Shown here: piece after piece, positions 7,365 through 15,548 of the stretch
How the letters are laid out: the number at the start of each line of letters is the position of its first letter
How positions within the stretch are numbered: the first letter of the stretch is position 1
NCBI RefSeq assembly: GCF_001624695.1
Contig: NZ_JSEP01000004.1
Location: forward strand, 1-64,000
Reading direction: 5' to 3'
Length of the DNA: 64,000 nucleotides
Origin: Labrenzia sp. OB1
Lineage (GTDB): Bacteria; Pseudomonadota; Alphaproteobacteria; Rhizobiales; Stappiaceae
Translations under genes and position numbers: made by a program
The notes under the pieces: generated by a model
Database searches by the model: none
The model's input: the letters and a program-made list of their open reading frames with translations, nothing else
What the model was told of the DNA's origin: nothing

Positions 7365-8678
7365 CTATTCGGCGGCTTCTCTGACGGCCATCGGGTTGTT
7401 CGGATGGGTCGTCCAGTTGGCGTAGTCTTTCTCGACGGTCCGCTTGGTGCGTGGATCGACACTGTCCGCGGCCATCGGCTCCAGGGTGATGCAGTTCTCG
7501 ACCGGGCAGACATTGACGCAGAGATTGCAGCCGACGCATTCCTCGTCGATCACCTCGAACTTGCGTGCGCCATCGACCATGCTGGTGATCGCCTGGTGGG
7601 ATGTGTCCTCGCAGGCGATGTGGCAACGGCCGCACTGGATGCAAAGATCCTGATCGATGACGGCCTTGGCGACGTAATTGAGGTTGAGATACTGCCAGTC
7701 GGTCACATTGGGCACGGCAGAGCCGACGAACTGGTCGACGGATGTGTAACCCTTCTCGTCCATCCAGTCGCTGAGCCCTTCGATCATGTCCTCGACGACC
7801 TTGAAACCGTAAGTCATGGCTGCGGTGCAGACCTGAACCGTGCCCGAGCCGAGCGCCATGAATTCGGCTGCGTCGCGCCACGTGGTGACGCCGCCGATGC
7901 CGGAGATCGGCAGGCCCCGGGTGGCCGGGTCACGCGCGATCTCGGCGACCATGTTGAGCGCGATAGGCTTGACGGCAGGGCCGCAATAGCCACCATGCGC
8001 ACCCTTGCCGTCGACCGTGGGCGACGGGGACATCATGTCGAGATCGACAGCCGTGATCGAATTGATGGTGTTGATCAGCGAGACCGCATCCGCGCCGCCG
8101 GCAAGGGCGGCCTGGGCAGGCTTGCGCACATCGGTGATGTTCGGTGTCAGTTTGACGATGCAGGGCATGCGCGAGTGCTGTTTCACCCAGCGCGTCACCA
8201 TCTCGATATATTCGGGAACCTGTCCGACCGCCGAGCCCATGCCGCGCTCGCTCATGCCGTGGGGACAGCCGAAATTGAGTTCGACCCCGTCCGCTTCGGT
8301 GTCCTCCACCTTGCGGAGAATGTCGATCCAGCTCTGCTCCTCGCAGGGGACCATCAGCGAAACAACGAGCGCGCGGTCCGGCCAGTCGCGCTTGACCTGT
8401 TTGATCTCGCGCAGATTGACCTCAAGCGGCCGGTCGGTGATCAGTTCGATGTTGTTGAGGCCGATCAATTGCCGGTCCTTGCCGTGGATCGCGCCATAGC
8501 GCGGTCCGTTGACATTGACGACAGGCGGGTCCTCACCCAAAGTCTTCCAGACAACGCCACCCCAGCCCGCCTTGAAGGCCCTGACGACGTTGTATTCCTT
8601 GTCGGTTGGCGGCGCGGAGGCCAGCCAGAACGGGTTCGGCGATTTGATGCCGATAAACTCTGTTCTCAAATCAGCCAT
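7365..8678 (-). CDS. preA: NAD-dependent dihydropyrimidine dehydrogenase subunit PreA
   Basis: 437 residues. With PreT it reversibly reduces uracil and thymine to the dihydropyrimidines, the first step of the reductive pyrimidine-degradation pathway. Residues ~5-310 are the FMN-binding dihydroorotate-dehydrogenase-like barrel. The NFGCPHGM motif carries C138, which aligns with the catalytic Cys of mammalian dihydropyrimidine dehydrogenase. Two [4Fe-4S] ferredoxin motifs lie at the C-terminus: C346-C349-C352-C356 and C381-C384-C387-C391. The start has GGGAG 7 bases upstream. It lies 34 bases downstream of preT. The next pathway enzymes (dihydropyrimidinase, beta-ureidopropionase) are not in this window. 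Confidence 0.96.
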   Translation of the reverse strand: MADLRTEFIGIKSPNPFWLASAPPTDKEYNVVRAFKAGWGGVVWKTLGEDPPVVNVNGPRYGAIHGKDRQLIGLNNIELITDRPLEVNLREIKQVKRDWPDRALVVSLMVPCEEQSWIDILRKVEDTEADGVELNFGCPHGMSERGMGSAVGQVPEYIEMVTRWVKQHSRMPCIVKLTPNITDVRKPAQAALAGGADAVSLINTINSITAVDLDMMSPSPTVDGKGAHGGYCGPAVKPIALNMVAEIARDPATRGLPISGIGGVTTWRDAAEFMALGSGTVQVCTAAMTYGFKVVEDMIEGLSDWMDEKGYTSVDQFVGSAVPNVTDWQYLNLNYVAKAVIDQDLCIQCGRCHIACEDTSHQAITSMVDGARKFEVIDEECVGCNLCVNVCPVENCITLEPMAADSVDPRTKRTVEKDYANWTTHPNNPMAVREAAE

Positions 8679-8712
8679 GTCGGCTCTCCCTCAAATCCGT
8701 AACGCCGGCGCC

Positions 8713-10059
8713 TCAGGCGCTCAGGGCGGCGTTGATGCTTTCAGCGGCAATCTTTCCGTCCTCGACGGCGGCGACCGTCAGGTCCTCGCCGCCAAACACG
8801 CAATCACCGCCGGCCCAGACATCGGAAAGGCTCGTCTTGCGGGCCACATCGACCACGATACGGCCCTTCTCGAGGGACAGGGCACCGCCCAGATCCGTTT
8901 GCACCAGCGTCTGGCCGACCGCCTTGAACACCATGTCCGCAGGCAGGGTGATGATCTCGCCGGTGCCGGTGAGGGAACCATTGTGCTCCCGGGTCCGCTC
9001 CAGCTCAATGGCGGTAACCGTGTCGTTCTGCGCGACAAGCGCCTTCGGCTGCATCCAGGTCATTATCCGCACACCGCTGGTCTGTGCCAGATGCTGCTCG
9101 TAGTCGGAGGCATTCATCCGGTCCTGGCCGCGCCGATAGGCGATGGTGACATCTTCCGCCCCGAGCAGTTTGGTCTGAACGGCGATATCGACCGCGGTCA
9201 TGCCGCCGCCGATCACGACGATGCGGCGTCCCACCGGAAGGGTGGAGAGATTGTCCGCCTGGCGCAGGTCGGCAATATAGTCGACCGCATCCAGGGAGCC
9301 GCTCTTGTCCTCGCCCTCGATACCGAGCGCGTTGACGCTGCCAAGGCCGATTCCGAGAAACACAGCGTCAAAACCGGCCCGCAGTTTAGCCAGGTCCAGA
9401 TTGGCGCCAAGACGCATTCCGGTCTTCAGCTCGATACCGCCGATCGACAGGACGAATTCCGCCTCATGGGCGGCAAAATCGTGGACCGACTTATAGGAAG
9501 CGATTCCGAACTCGTTGAGCCCGCCGGCTTTTTCCCTTGCGTCGAACAGCGTCACGTCGTGGCCGTGAACCGCGAGGCGGTGGGCGCAGGCAAGACCGGC
9601 CGGACCTGCCCCGACCACAGCGACCTTCCGGCCTGTCGGTGCGCCGCGTGTGAACGGCGTCGTGTCGTTCTCGGTCATGTAGTGGTCGGTGGCATAACGC
9701 TGCAGCTGGCCGATCTTCACCGGCTTGCCTTCCGCAACTTCCCGCACACACACCTCTTCGCACAGGGTCTCGGTCGGACACACACGGGCACACATGCCGC
9801 CGAGGATATTCTGCTCGAAGATGGTCTTTGCCGATCCGGTGGGGTTGCCCGTCGAAATCTGGCGGATGAATTGCGGAATGTCGATACTGGTCGGGCAGGC
9901 CTGCATGCACGGCGCGTCGTAGCAGAAGTAGCAGCGGTCGGCTTCCACCAGGGCTTCATGCGGGTCCAGCAGTGGATGCAGGTCGCTGAAATTCTCTGCG
10001 TACGCGTCGTCGGACAAACGCCCGGCGGCAATATCCGGACCGGCTGTGGTCTGGGTCAT
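8713..10059 (-). CDS. preT: NAD-dependent dihydropyrimidine dehydrogenase subunit PreT
   Basis: 448 residues from the ATG at 10059, which has GGAG 6 bases upstream; earlier in-frame starts lack one. It is the electron-entry subunit: it oxidises NADH on FAD and passes electrons through Fe-S clusters to PreA. The N-terminal Cys-rich domain has C43, C46, C51, C55 and C90, C94, C100, C104. The FAD-binding GAGPAG is at 150-155, and a second Rossmann motif, GGGMTAVDIA, binds the nicotinamide nucleotide. The fold is that of the glutamate synthase small-subunit family, but the adjacent preA makes the pyrimidine role secure. First gene of preTA. Confidence 0.95.
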   Translation of the reverse strand: MTQTTAGPDIAAGRLSDDAYAENFSDLHPLLDPHEALVEADRCYFCYDAPCMQACPTSIDIPQFIRQISTGNPTGSAKTIFEQNILGGMCARVCPTETLCEEVCVREVAEGKPVKIGQLQRYATDHYMTENDTTPFTRGAPTGRKVAVVGAGPAGLACAHRLAVHGHDVTLFDAREKAGGLNEFGIASYKSVHDFAAHEAEFVLSIGGIELKTGMRLGANLDLAKLRAGFDAVFLGIGLGSVNALGIEGEDKSGSLDAVDYIADLRQADNLSTLPVGRRIVVIGGGMTAVDIAVQTKLLGAEDVTIAYRRGQDRMNASDYEQHLAQTSGVRIMTWMQPKALVAQNDTVTAIELERTREHNGSLTGTGEIITLPADMVFKAVGQTLVQTDLGGALSLEKGRIVVDVARKTSLSDVWAGGDCVFGGEDLTVAAVEDGKIAAESINAALSA

Positions 10060-10142
10060 GGAGATCTCCGGAAGGTTGGCGATCATTTTTGGGGTGGCGT
10101 CCTTCGTTTGGCGAGGAAGCTCGAAAACCATTGGAAGAAAAT

Positions 10143-10158
10143 TTGAACAGTTAGTCAA
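10143..10158 (-). promoter_or_regulatory. RutR-like operator upstream of preTA
   Basis: A 16-bp inverted repeat reading TTGAACAgtTAGTCAA, within ATTTGA-N8-TCAAAT (10141-10160). It matches 12 of the 14 fixed positions of the E. coli RutR consensus TTGACCAnnTGGTCAA. It lies ~85 bases upstream of the preT start. RutR is a TetR-family regulator that senses pyrimidines and controls their catabolism, so site and gene function agree. No rutR gene is in the window. Confidence 0.6.
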
Positions 10159-10160
10159 AT

Positions 10161-10488
10161 ATTTTTTAGAATGATTATAAACTTGAGGAAAAAAGTCAGA
10201 AAATATATTGCCAATATTACAGCAGCTTAGACATAAAACATGCAGATGCTGAAATATGCGTCATGGCGCGGATTCTGGCTCTTGTTCGGTTGCAGGACGA
10301 TAAAGCGCGCCTAAAATGGAGCAATGCCGGAGCCGTGAATGCCGTGCTGAGACCAGAAACGCGGGATTTTGTCGGCGAAGGTCAGTGCAGGCAGTGCAAG
10401 CAGCGTCACGGTGAAGCCGCTAGAGTATCCTTGGCCGATGGTTACGCGAGCTGGTGTGTGAAGATAGTAAAAAGATGGAGTAGTATTC
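10161..10488. other. Intergenic region between preT and the lipoprotein gene
   Basis: About 330 bases. The part next to preT is AT-rich. A 77-codon frame from an ATG at 10263 overlaps the lipoprotein start but has no ribosome site and no recognisable feature, so I do not call it. No RNA gene or repeat seen. Confidence 0.4.
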
Positions 10489-10785
10489 TTGTTTAATTCA
10501 AGTTTGCGTAGCTTTTTGATAGTGGTTTTTGTGTCGGTGCTCGCAGGGTGTCAGTCAAGTTCTCCCGCTCCTACTACAGGTATCGCAAAAACAGAGCTGA
10601 GTGCTTGCGAGAAAGCCAAGCGGAAAGGTAATTACAATACTGCTGAGGGCAGGATGTACGCAAAGGGAATTTGCACAGGCGCGTTTGCAAAACTGTCAGC
10701 GAAAGACGCTACAGCCTGGGGGCATCGCGAGTACAACCGGCAAATCTCGTGCAAGTCGAGAACAGGTAAATTCTGTGAGGATTAA
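10489..10785 (+). CDS. Small lipoprotein of unknown function
   Basis: 98 residues from a TTG at 10489 with GGAG 8 bases upstream. Residues 6-20 are a hydrophobic signal and L18-A19-G20-C21 is a textbook lipobox, so the mature protein should be acylated on C21 and anchored to a membrane. The mature part (~78 residues) is basic and has further Cys residues in its second half that could form disulfides. No known domain is recognised. Base composition is visibly richer in A and T than in the genes on both sides, which may mean recent acquisition. It stands alone between preT (divergent) and the CRTAC1 gene (convergent). Confidence 0.7.
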   Translation: MFNSSLRSFLIVVFVSVLAGCQSSSPAPTTGIAKTELSACEKAKRKGNYNTAEGRMYAKGICTGAFAKLSAKDATAWGHREYNRQISCKSRTGKFCED

Positions 10786-10904
10786 TCCTTGAAACCCGGA
10801 TTTCGCGGGGATCGTACCGAGACCTGTAGTGTTCAGTAGACAGTCCGGAAAGTCACCACCTGTAAGGCATAAAACAGCAGTTCAATCGACTGCCGCCAAG
10901 AGGC

Positions 10905-12578
10905 TTATTCCGGATACCAGAGCCGGGCTTTTTCGGCGCCGCGATCGATGATCACATGGCCGTTGGCGAACACCCGGTAAGTGTGGCTCCAGTCTCCGTC
11001 CGGCCATTTGATGCGCACATTGGCGCGCTCGGCGACGCCGAGGCCGAAATGGACGAAGCCCGATTGGCCGGATGCGTGGCCCGCGCCGATCTGGACGTCT
11101 TTCACCGTCGAGCGGTTGCCCGTCCTGACGCTGATCTTGGCCCCGACCGCGCGGCGGTTGGATTTGCCCGGCTGGCGGATATCGACGGCGAGCCAGTTGC
11201 CGAGGGGTTTCGGGTCCTCTGCCGTGCCCTGACCTAGATTGCGGAACAGGCTCGCGGGAGCACCCCTGTTGACCACGACGATGTCCAGCAGCCCGTCGGC
11301 GTTGAAGTCCGCAAGGCCCGCGCCGCGGCCGCGCCGGTCGAGGCCTATTCCGGCCTCGCCACCGGCTTCGGTAAAACGGCCGTCCCACTGGCCGAGCAGC
11401 AGGTTGTCCGGGTCGTAGGCGGCAAAATCCGGCATGGCTTCCACATTGCCCTTGGCGATGTAGAGGTCCCACAGGCCGTCATTGTTGACGTCCTGGAATT
11501 CGGAGTGCCAGCCTGTGGAAGGCTTCAGGTCCTCGCCCGCATAGGGACGGTGGGCGGTGACCCCGAGATCGAAGGCAATGTCCTGATAGACGGGGACCGT
11601 CTCGTCGGAATCTTCGGCCAGCTTCTGCAGTTTCGTGTCACCCATGCTGGTCAGCGCGTATTCCGGGAACCCGTCGACATCGAGGTCGATGGACGCAATG
11701 CCCATGCCCCAGATCTTCAGATGCTGCCAGCCGTCGGCCTTGCGGTAGGGGCGCGGCGGACGGCCCGGAGGCACCGCCCAGAGCTGCTCCTCGCCACCGC
11801 GGTAATACTGCCGGTCGTTGGAAACCCGCAGTGCCGGTTCGCCGGAGCGGTTCCAGTCGGTGAACAGCATCGACAGGCTGCAGTAACCGGGCGAAAGACG
11901 GGTGGCCTCGGAATAGCTGACGTCGCCATCCCCGGTCGTCTCTGGCCGGAACAGAAAGTTGTCGTGGCAGGTGCCCCAGGGCGCGCCGGGAGCGGACCGG
12001 TCGACATAGTTTCCGAACGCCAGCGTCGGAAATTCCAGGTCCGGTTCGAAAGTCGCGGAAAAGGCGGTCGTCCATTCCCGCCCGCCGTCAAAGGCAAGCG
12101 CACGGTTGGCCACGTCAAAGCGGCAGGAGCCCTTGCCTTCAAGAAGAAGGTTTTCGCCGAGGCGCAGCAGGACAAGATCCAGCACGTCGTCATTGTTGAA
12201 ATCGAGCGGGTAGGCGCCGAGAACGTTTGCCGATAGCCTGTCGCTCAACCCGGTGTCCATGGGCTCGAATTTCAGCAGTCCCGCCGTCGGGCTGGCATTG
12301 CGGAAGAGTTGCGCCGGGTTTTTCCCGCCGGCCAGAAAAAGATCCGGCCGCCGGTCGCCGTCGCAGTCGAAAATGGCGGTGCCGCCCCCGACGAAGAACT
12401 CCCAGGCGCCGTCATAGACGTGGCTGACCCCGGCCGATTGCGCCTCTTCGGCGAAGGCCGGCACCGGTGCGAGCGAGCTCTGCCCGGAGGTATTGCCGGA
12501 AATGTCGTCGGCAAATGCGGGGCAGGCGGAGGTGGTCACCGCCAGCAAGGTCAGAGCAAGGAAACCGGCCTGTCTCAT
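10905..12578 (-). CDS. CRTAC1-family exported FG-GAP/VCBS protein with ASPIC/UnbV domain
   Basis: 557 residues with a Sec signal peptide (~1-23, ending AFA). It is built of FG-GAP/VCBS-type beta-propeller repeats with calcium-binding acidic loops: DCDGDRRPD, DFNNDDVLD, DLDVDGFPE, DVNNDGLWD and DFNADGLLD. A C-terminal ASPIC/UnbV domain follows (~440-540, with the GAKISVRTG, GFVHFGLG and IKWPDG patterns). It is periplasmic or extracellular; the biochemical role of the family is not established. The ATG overlaps the stop of the di-haem cytochrome gene by 4 bases (ATGA), so the two are translationally coupled. DUF1111 cytochromes and CRTAC1 proteins are often neighbours in my recollection, suggesting one redox or maturation function. 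Confidence 0.88.
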   Translation of the reverse strand: MRQAGFLALTLLAVTTSACPAFADDISGNTSGQSSLAPVPAFAEEAQSAGVSHVYDGAWEFFVGGGTAIFDCDGDRRPDLFLAGGKNPAQLFRNASPTAGLLKFEPMDTGLSDRLSANVLGAYPLDFNNDDVLDLVLLRLGENLLLEGKGSCRFDVANRALAFDGGREWTTAFSATFEPDLEFPTLAFGNYVDRSAPGAPWGTCHDNFLFRPETTGDGDVSYSEATRLSPGYCSLSMLFTDWNRSGEPALRVSNDRQYYRGGEEQLWAVPPGRPPRPYRKADGWQHLKIWGMGIASIDLDVDGFPEYALTSMGDTKLQKLAEDSDETVPVYQDIAFDLGVTAHRPYAGEDLKPSTGWHSEFQDVNNDGLWDLYIAKGNVEAMPDFAAYDPDNLLLGQWDGRFTEAGGEAGIGLDRRGRGAGLADFNADGLLDIVVVNRGAPASLFRNLGQGTAEDPKPLGNWLAVDIRQPGKSNRRAVGAKISVRTGNRSTVKDVQIGAGHASGQSGFVHFGLGVAERANVRIKWPDGDWSHTYRVFANGHVIIDRGAEKARLWYPE

Positions 12579-14014
12579 TCGGCAATCTCCAGACTGCGCA
12601 GGAAAGCGATGATCGACTTGCGGTCCTGCTCTTCCAGGCCGGAATAGGCCTTGCGGCTCGCGGTCGCCTCACCGCCATGGGCGAGGATCACTTCGTTCAG
12701 GGTGGTCAGGTCACCCCGGTGACCATAGGGCGCCGTGCTTCCGATACCCCAGAGTTCGGCGGTCATGAAGACGTCCCGGGCGACGAACCGCTGGGCCAGC
12801 AATTCGTTGCCGAAAGTGTCATTGGCGGCATCTGCGATCTTGTGGCGCTTCAGATCGCCGAACAAAGGCACCAGAACCCGTCCCTGGTCGTCGCGCGGCA
12901 GCGCCTTCACCCAGTCCAGCGTTCCAAGGTCAAGGGCCAGAGGGCTGACAACATCGCTTTGCCGCAAGGTGCCGGCGGTGTCGTAGGGGCCGGGATCCTG
13001 AAAAACCAAGCTCTCCAGAGGAAGTTCCGGAATGTGGCACGAGCTGCAGCCGATCTCGCCGAACAGCGCTTCACCCGCCTTCGCGGCATTTTGCCAGATG
13101 TCCGGCAAGTCCTGTTTCCGGGTCGGCGCGGGCAGCGTCGCCTGCCAGGCGACCAGCGCCGAGATGTGTCCTGACGTCAGTTCGTCCGCATGTCCGTCGC
13201 CGTCGAAATCGTCCGTACCGGTCCAGGCGGTGCCGAACCTTTCGCGCGCCTGCATACCGTGATGCGCGTTCATCGCGTTCACGGTGAACTGGCGCAGTGA
13301 GGCGAACACCCCCTTCTGACTGAAGGGGCGCAGGGTGAGGTCGTCGTCGATCCCCTCTAACCCGGAAACATCCAGCGTGCCGTCCGGATAGGCGGTCAGG
13401 GAACCGAAGGAAACTCCTTTGCTTGCCAGACTGGTCTTTGCGGTATTGCCGCTCTGGCGCGCCTTTGCCAGCACGTCCTGCCGCTGCCGGCGCAGGTCGG
13501 CGGTCATTTCCCGGGCCAGCAGTTCGATAAGCCCGGCGCCCTGGATCGCGTTGGTGTTGCGTTCGTTGGAAAATTGCGGGTCGATCGTATCGAAATCAGC
13601 GCTCTCGAAACCTTCTGAAACGAACACATTGGCGGTGAAGGCGCCCGCACCGCCGACCACCGGTTCGTTGTGACAGGAGGCACAGGCGTTGGCGTCCATC
13701 CCGGCGAGCCGCTGAAAGGGTGAATGGGACCGTCGGCGGGCCTTGGTCGGCACGACGGCGCCGGTCGCGTCCGGCCGTCCGGCGCCGTCCAATGTAGTGA
13801 ACCTGGCGGCAAACAGGCGTTCCCCAAGCGGCTGCAGAACGGTGATCGGATCCTCGCCCGAAGCGGCAAGGGCATTTATATCCACGTCTTCGCGAATGGC
13901 GCGTTCGCTCCACGGCTCCGGATCCGGATCGGCGAAGACGGCCACCGGCAGGGCAGTTGCCACGAGGAGTGTCAACGCAATCGGAATACCCGCTGGTTTG
14001 AACGTGCGGATCAT
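12575..14014 (-). CDS. Di-haem cytochrome c oxidoreductase (DUF1111 / DHOR family)
   Basis: 479 residues from the ATG at 14014 (GGAGG 7 bases upstream); the longer open frame upstream lies inside the ROK gene. A signal peptide (~1-28, ending VFA) exports it to the periplasm. Two c-type haem sites, CASCH and CSSCH, mark the two cytochrome halves; the overall pattern is that of DUF1111 di-haem proteins, relatives of bacterial cytochrome c peroxidase and MauG. The substrate is unknown. The start codon overlaps the stop of the ROK regulator (ATGA), and its own stop overlaps the CRTAC1 start. Coupling to a sugar regulator suggests expression under the same signal; whether it oxidises a sugar-derived or other periplasmic compound is open. 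Confidence 0.88.
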   Translation of the reverse strand: MIRTFKPAGIPIALTLLVATALPVAVFADPDPEPWSERAIREDVDINALAASGEDPITVLQPLGERLFAARFTTLDGAGRPDATGAVVPTKARRRSHSPFQRLAGMDANACASCHNEPVVGGAGAFTANVFVSEGFESADFDTIDPQFSNERNTNAIQGAGLIELLAREMTADLRRQRQDVLAKARQSGNTAKTSLASKGVSFGSLTAYPDGTLDVSGLEGIDDDLTLRPFSQKGVFASLRQFTVNAMNAHHGMQARERFGTAWTGTDDFDGDGHADELTSGHISALVAWQATLPAPTRKQDLPDIWQNAAKAGEALFGEIGCSSCHIPELPLESLVFQDPGPYDTAGTLRQSDVVSPLALDLGTLDWVKALPRDDQGRVLVPLFGDLKRHKIADAANDTFGNELLAQRFVARDVFMTAELWGIGSTAPYGHRGDLTTLNEVILAHGGEATASRKAYSGLEEQDRKSIIAFLRSLEIAE

Positions 14015-15276
14015 GCCGTCGCCTCCGACGTTCCGGGCCGCGCGCTGTGGCTTGCTTTCGGTGTTGCATTGCCGAGGAAATCCTTGTCGAGACGTTCCAT
14101 CGATTGGGCAATCAGGCCGCTGCGGATGAAATCCTCGTTCCAGGGCATCACGTCGAGGGTGAAATTGTTGCGCAGGTCCGCGACCAGCGCGTCGTCCAGG
14201 CCTTCCCACATGCCTTTTTTCATGAAGTCGAAGGCCCGCACGGCCGCGCCCGTCAGCACCAGCCGTTTCGGGTCGATCATGGCGATCACCCGCGCGATCC
14301 CGTATCCGAGGACGCGCCCGGCCTCATGAAAGGCCTTGCGCGCGTCGTCGTCACCGGAGCCGGCAAGCTCGATCAGCCGGCCGAGACCGCTCACGCCGGC
14401 CTTGATCGTGCCGGGGTCGGTGTCCTCCGGCTGATGTGTGGCGGCCCGCACAAGGGCATAGTCGGAAAGATAGGCTTCCAGACAACCCTTCTTGCCGCAA
14501 CGGCAAAGCGCGCCGCCTGGAATGTGATTGGCGTGGCCGAATTCGGCTGCCGTTCCGCTGGCGCCGGAAAACAGCCTGTTGTTCAGGTAGAGCCCCATGC
14601 CGACCCCGTAGTCAAGCATGACCACGGCGAAGGTGCCGCTGTAGCGGGTCGGATCGGACCAGTGCAGTGCTTCGGTGATCATGTTGGTGTCGTTGGAGAT
14701 GTAACAGTCCGCGCCGAAAGCTGACTGCAACGGACCGACGACCGGAATCTTGCGCCCCGCAAAGGCCGGGCTCCAGGCGACTAGGCCGGTTTCTGTCTCC
14801 ACGACTCCCTGTGCCGCGACGCCGATTTCCCGGACCTGGGACGGCTCGACGCCCGCTTCGTGCAGGAATTGCCGGATGGCCTCGACAAGCGTCTCGGGAA
14901 AGCTATCCGCGTCGGCGGTGGAACTGTCGAAATGGATACGCGTTTCTCGCGTGACGTCGCCGGCGAAATCCACCAGCGATAGGTCGATGTTGTTGACCGA
15001 AAGCCGGATGCAGAGCGTGAAGACCGCATCCGGATTGAGCTTCAGCAAGGTGCGCGGCCGTCCGCGCGCCTGGGGAGCTTTCGGCTCCTCGCTCTCCAGA
15101 CTGAGGATCAGCCCCTGGTCCAGCAAATCGGAGGTGATCGCCGTCACGGTTGCCGGGCTCAGACGTGTCGTCTGGCCAAGATCGATCCGTGCCGTCGGTC
15201 CGTTCCGGCGCAGGGCCTGGAGTATGATACTTCTGTTTTGCCGCCGGATCTGATCCCGGTCCGCCTTGCGTTTCAT
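14011..15276 (-). CDS. xylR: ROK-family transcriptional regulator, probable xylose repressor
   Basis: 421 residues. N-terminal winged helix-turn-helix (~12-60; RQNRSIILQALRRNGPTAR then LSPATVTAITSDLLDQG). A ROK sugar-kinase-like domain follows from ~85, with the zinc-binding motif CRCGKKGCLE inside EFGHANHIPGG. Proteins of this type repress sugar operons and release DNA on binding the sugar. The gene diverges from xylF across a 272-bp region with several inverted repeats, so control of xylFHGBA, and of itself, is likely. It is the first gene of a three-gene run with overlapping stop/start codons that includes the DUF1111 and CRTAC1 genes. The ROK family assignment is firm; xylose as effector is inferred from context. 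Confidence 0.9.
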   Translation of the reverse strand: MKRKADRDQIRRQNRSIILQALRRNGPTARIDLGQTTRLSPATVTAITSDLLDQGLILSLESEEPKAPQARGRPRTLLKLNPDAVFTLCIRLSVNNIDLSLVDFAGDVTRETRIHFDSSTADADSFPETLVEAIRQFLHEAGVEPSQVREIGVAAQGVVETETGLVAWSPAFAGRKIPVVGPLQSAFGADCYISNDTNMITEALHWSDPTRYSGTFAVVMLDYGVGMGLYLNNRLFSGASGTAAEFGHANHIPGGALCRCGKKGCLEAYLSDYALVRAATHQPEDTDPGTIKAGVSGLGRLIELAGSGDDDARKAFHEAGRVLGYGIARVIAMIDPKRLVLTGAAVRAFDFMKKGMWEGLDDALVADLRNNFTLDVMPWNEDFIRSGLIAQSMERLDKDFLGNATPKASHSARPGTSEATA

Positions 15277-15369
15277 GCGCGCTCAGCTCTTCCCAAGGTG
15301 TTTCCTCTGTCCCGGGTTTCTCCCGGTTTTTCCGCCCTCATTCGGAATTCTTCGATCCCGCGGAGCAGA

Positions 15370-15480
15370 GTTTTGTAAAACCATGTTGACAGGAGCGGCG
15401 CTTTAGAGCAACTTTTTTTCGGACGCCAAAAAAAATAACAATAGGGTTGTCCTAATCTCAAGGTGCCGCAAAAAGGCACC
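15370..15480. promoter_or_regulatory. Candidate operators in the xylR/xylF divergent promoter region
   Basis: Three symmetrical elements are visible. GTTTTGTAAAAC (15370-15381) has perfect 5-bp arms. TTAGRRCAAC half-sites occur inverted at 15403-15412 and 15446-15455, 43 bases apart. GGTGCC-N7-GGCACC (15462-15480) is a perfect 6-bp inverted repeat nearest xylF. A TTGACA hexamer lies at 15385-15390. Which of these the ROK protein binds cannot be read from sequence. Confidence 0.4.
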
Positions 15481-15548
15481 GGCTTGAAAGACGAATATTC
15501 AGGTGCAGCCGCTTGATTCAGGCTGCGCCCACTGGAGGAAACATCGCA

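Noticed and set aside
7404..8702. 432-codon plus-strand frame opposite preA
   Set aside because: Antisense shadow of preA: His/Asp/Arg-rich, no motif, no ribosome site.
10263..10496. 77-codon frame ahead of the lipoprotein gene
   Set aside because: No ribosome site, overlaps the real lipoprotein start, and lies in low-complexity intergenic sequence.
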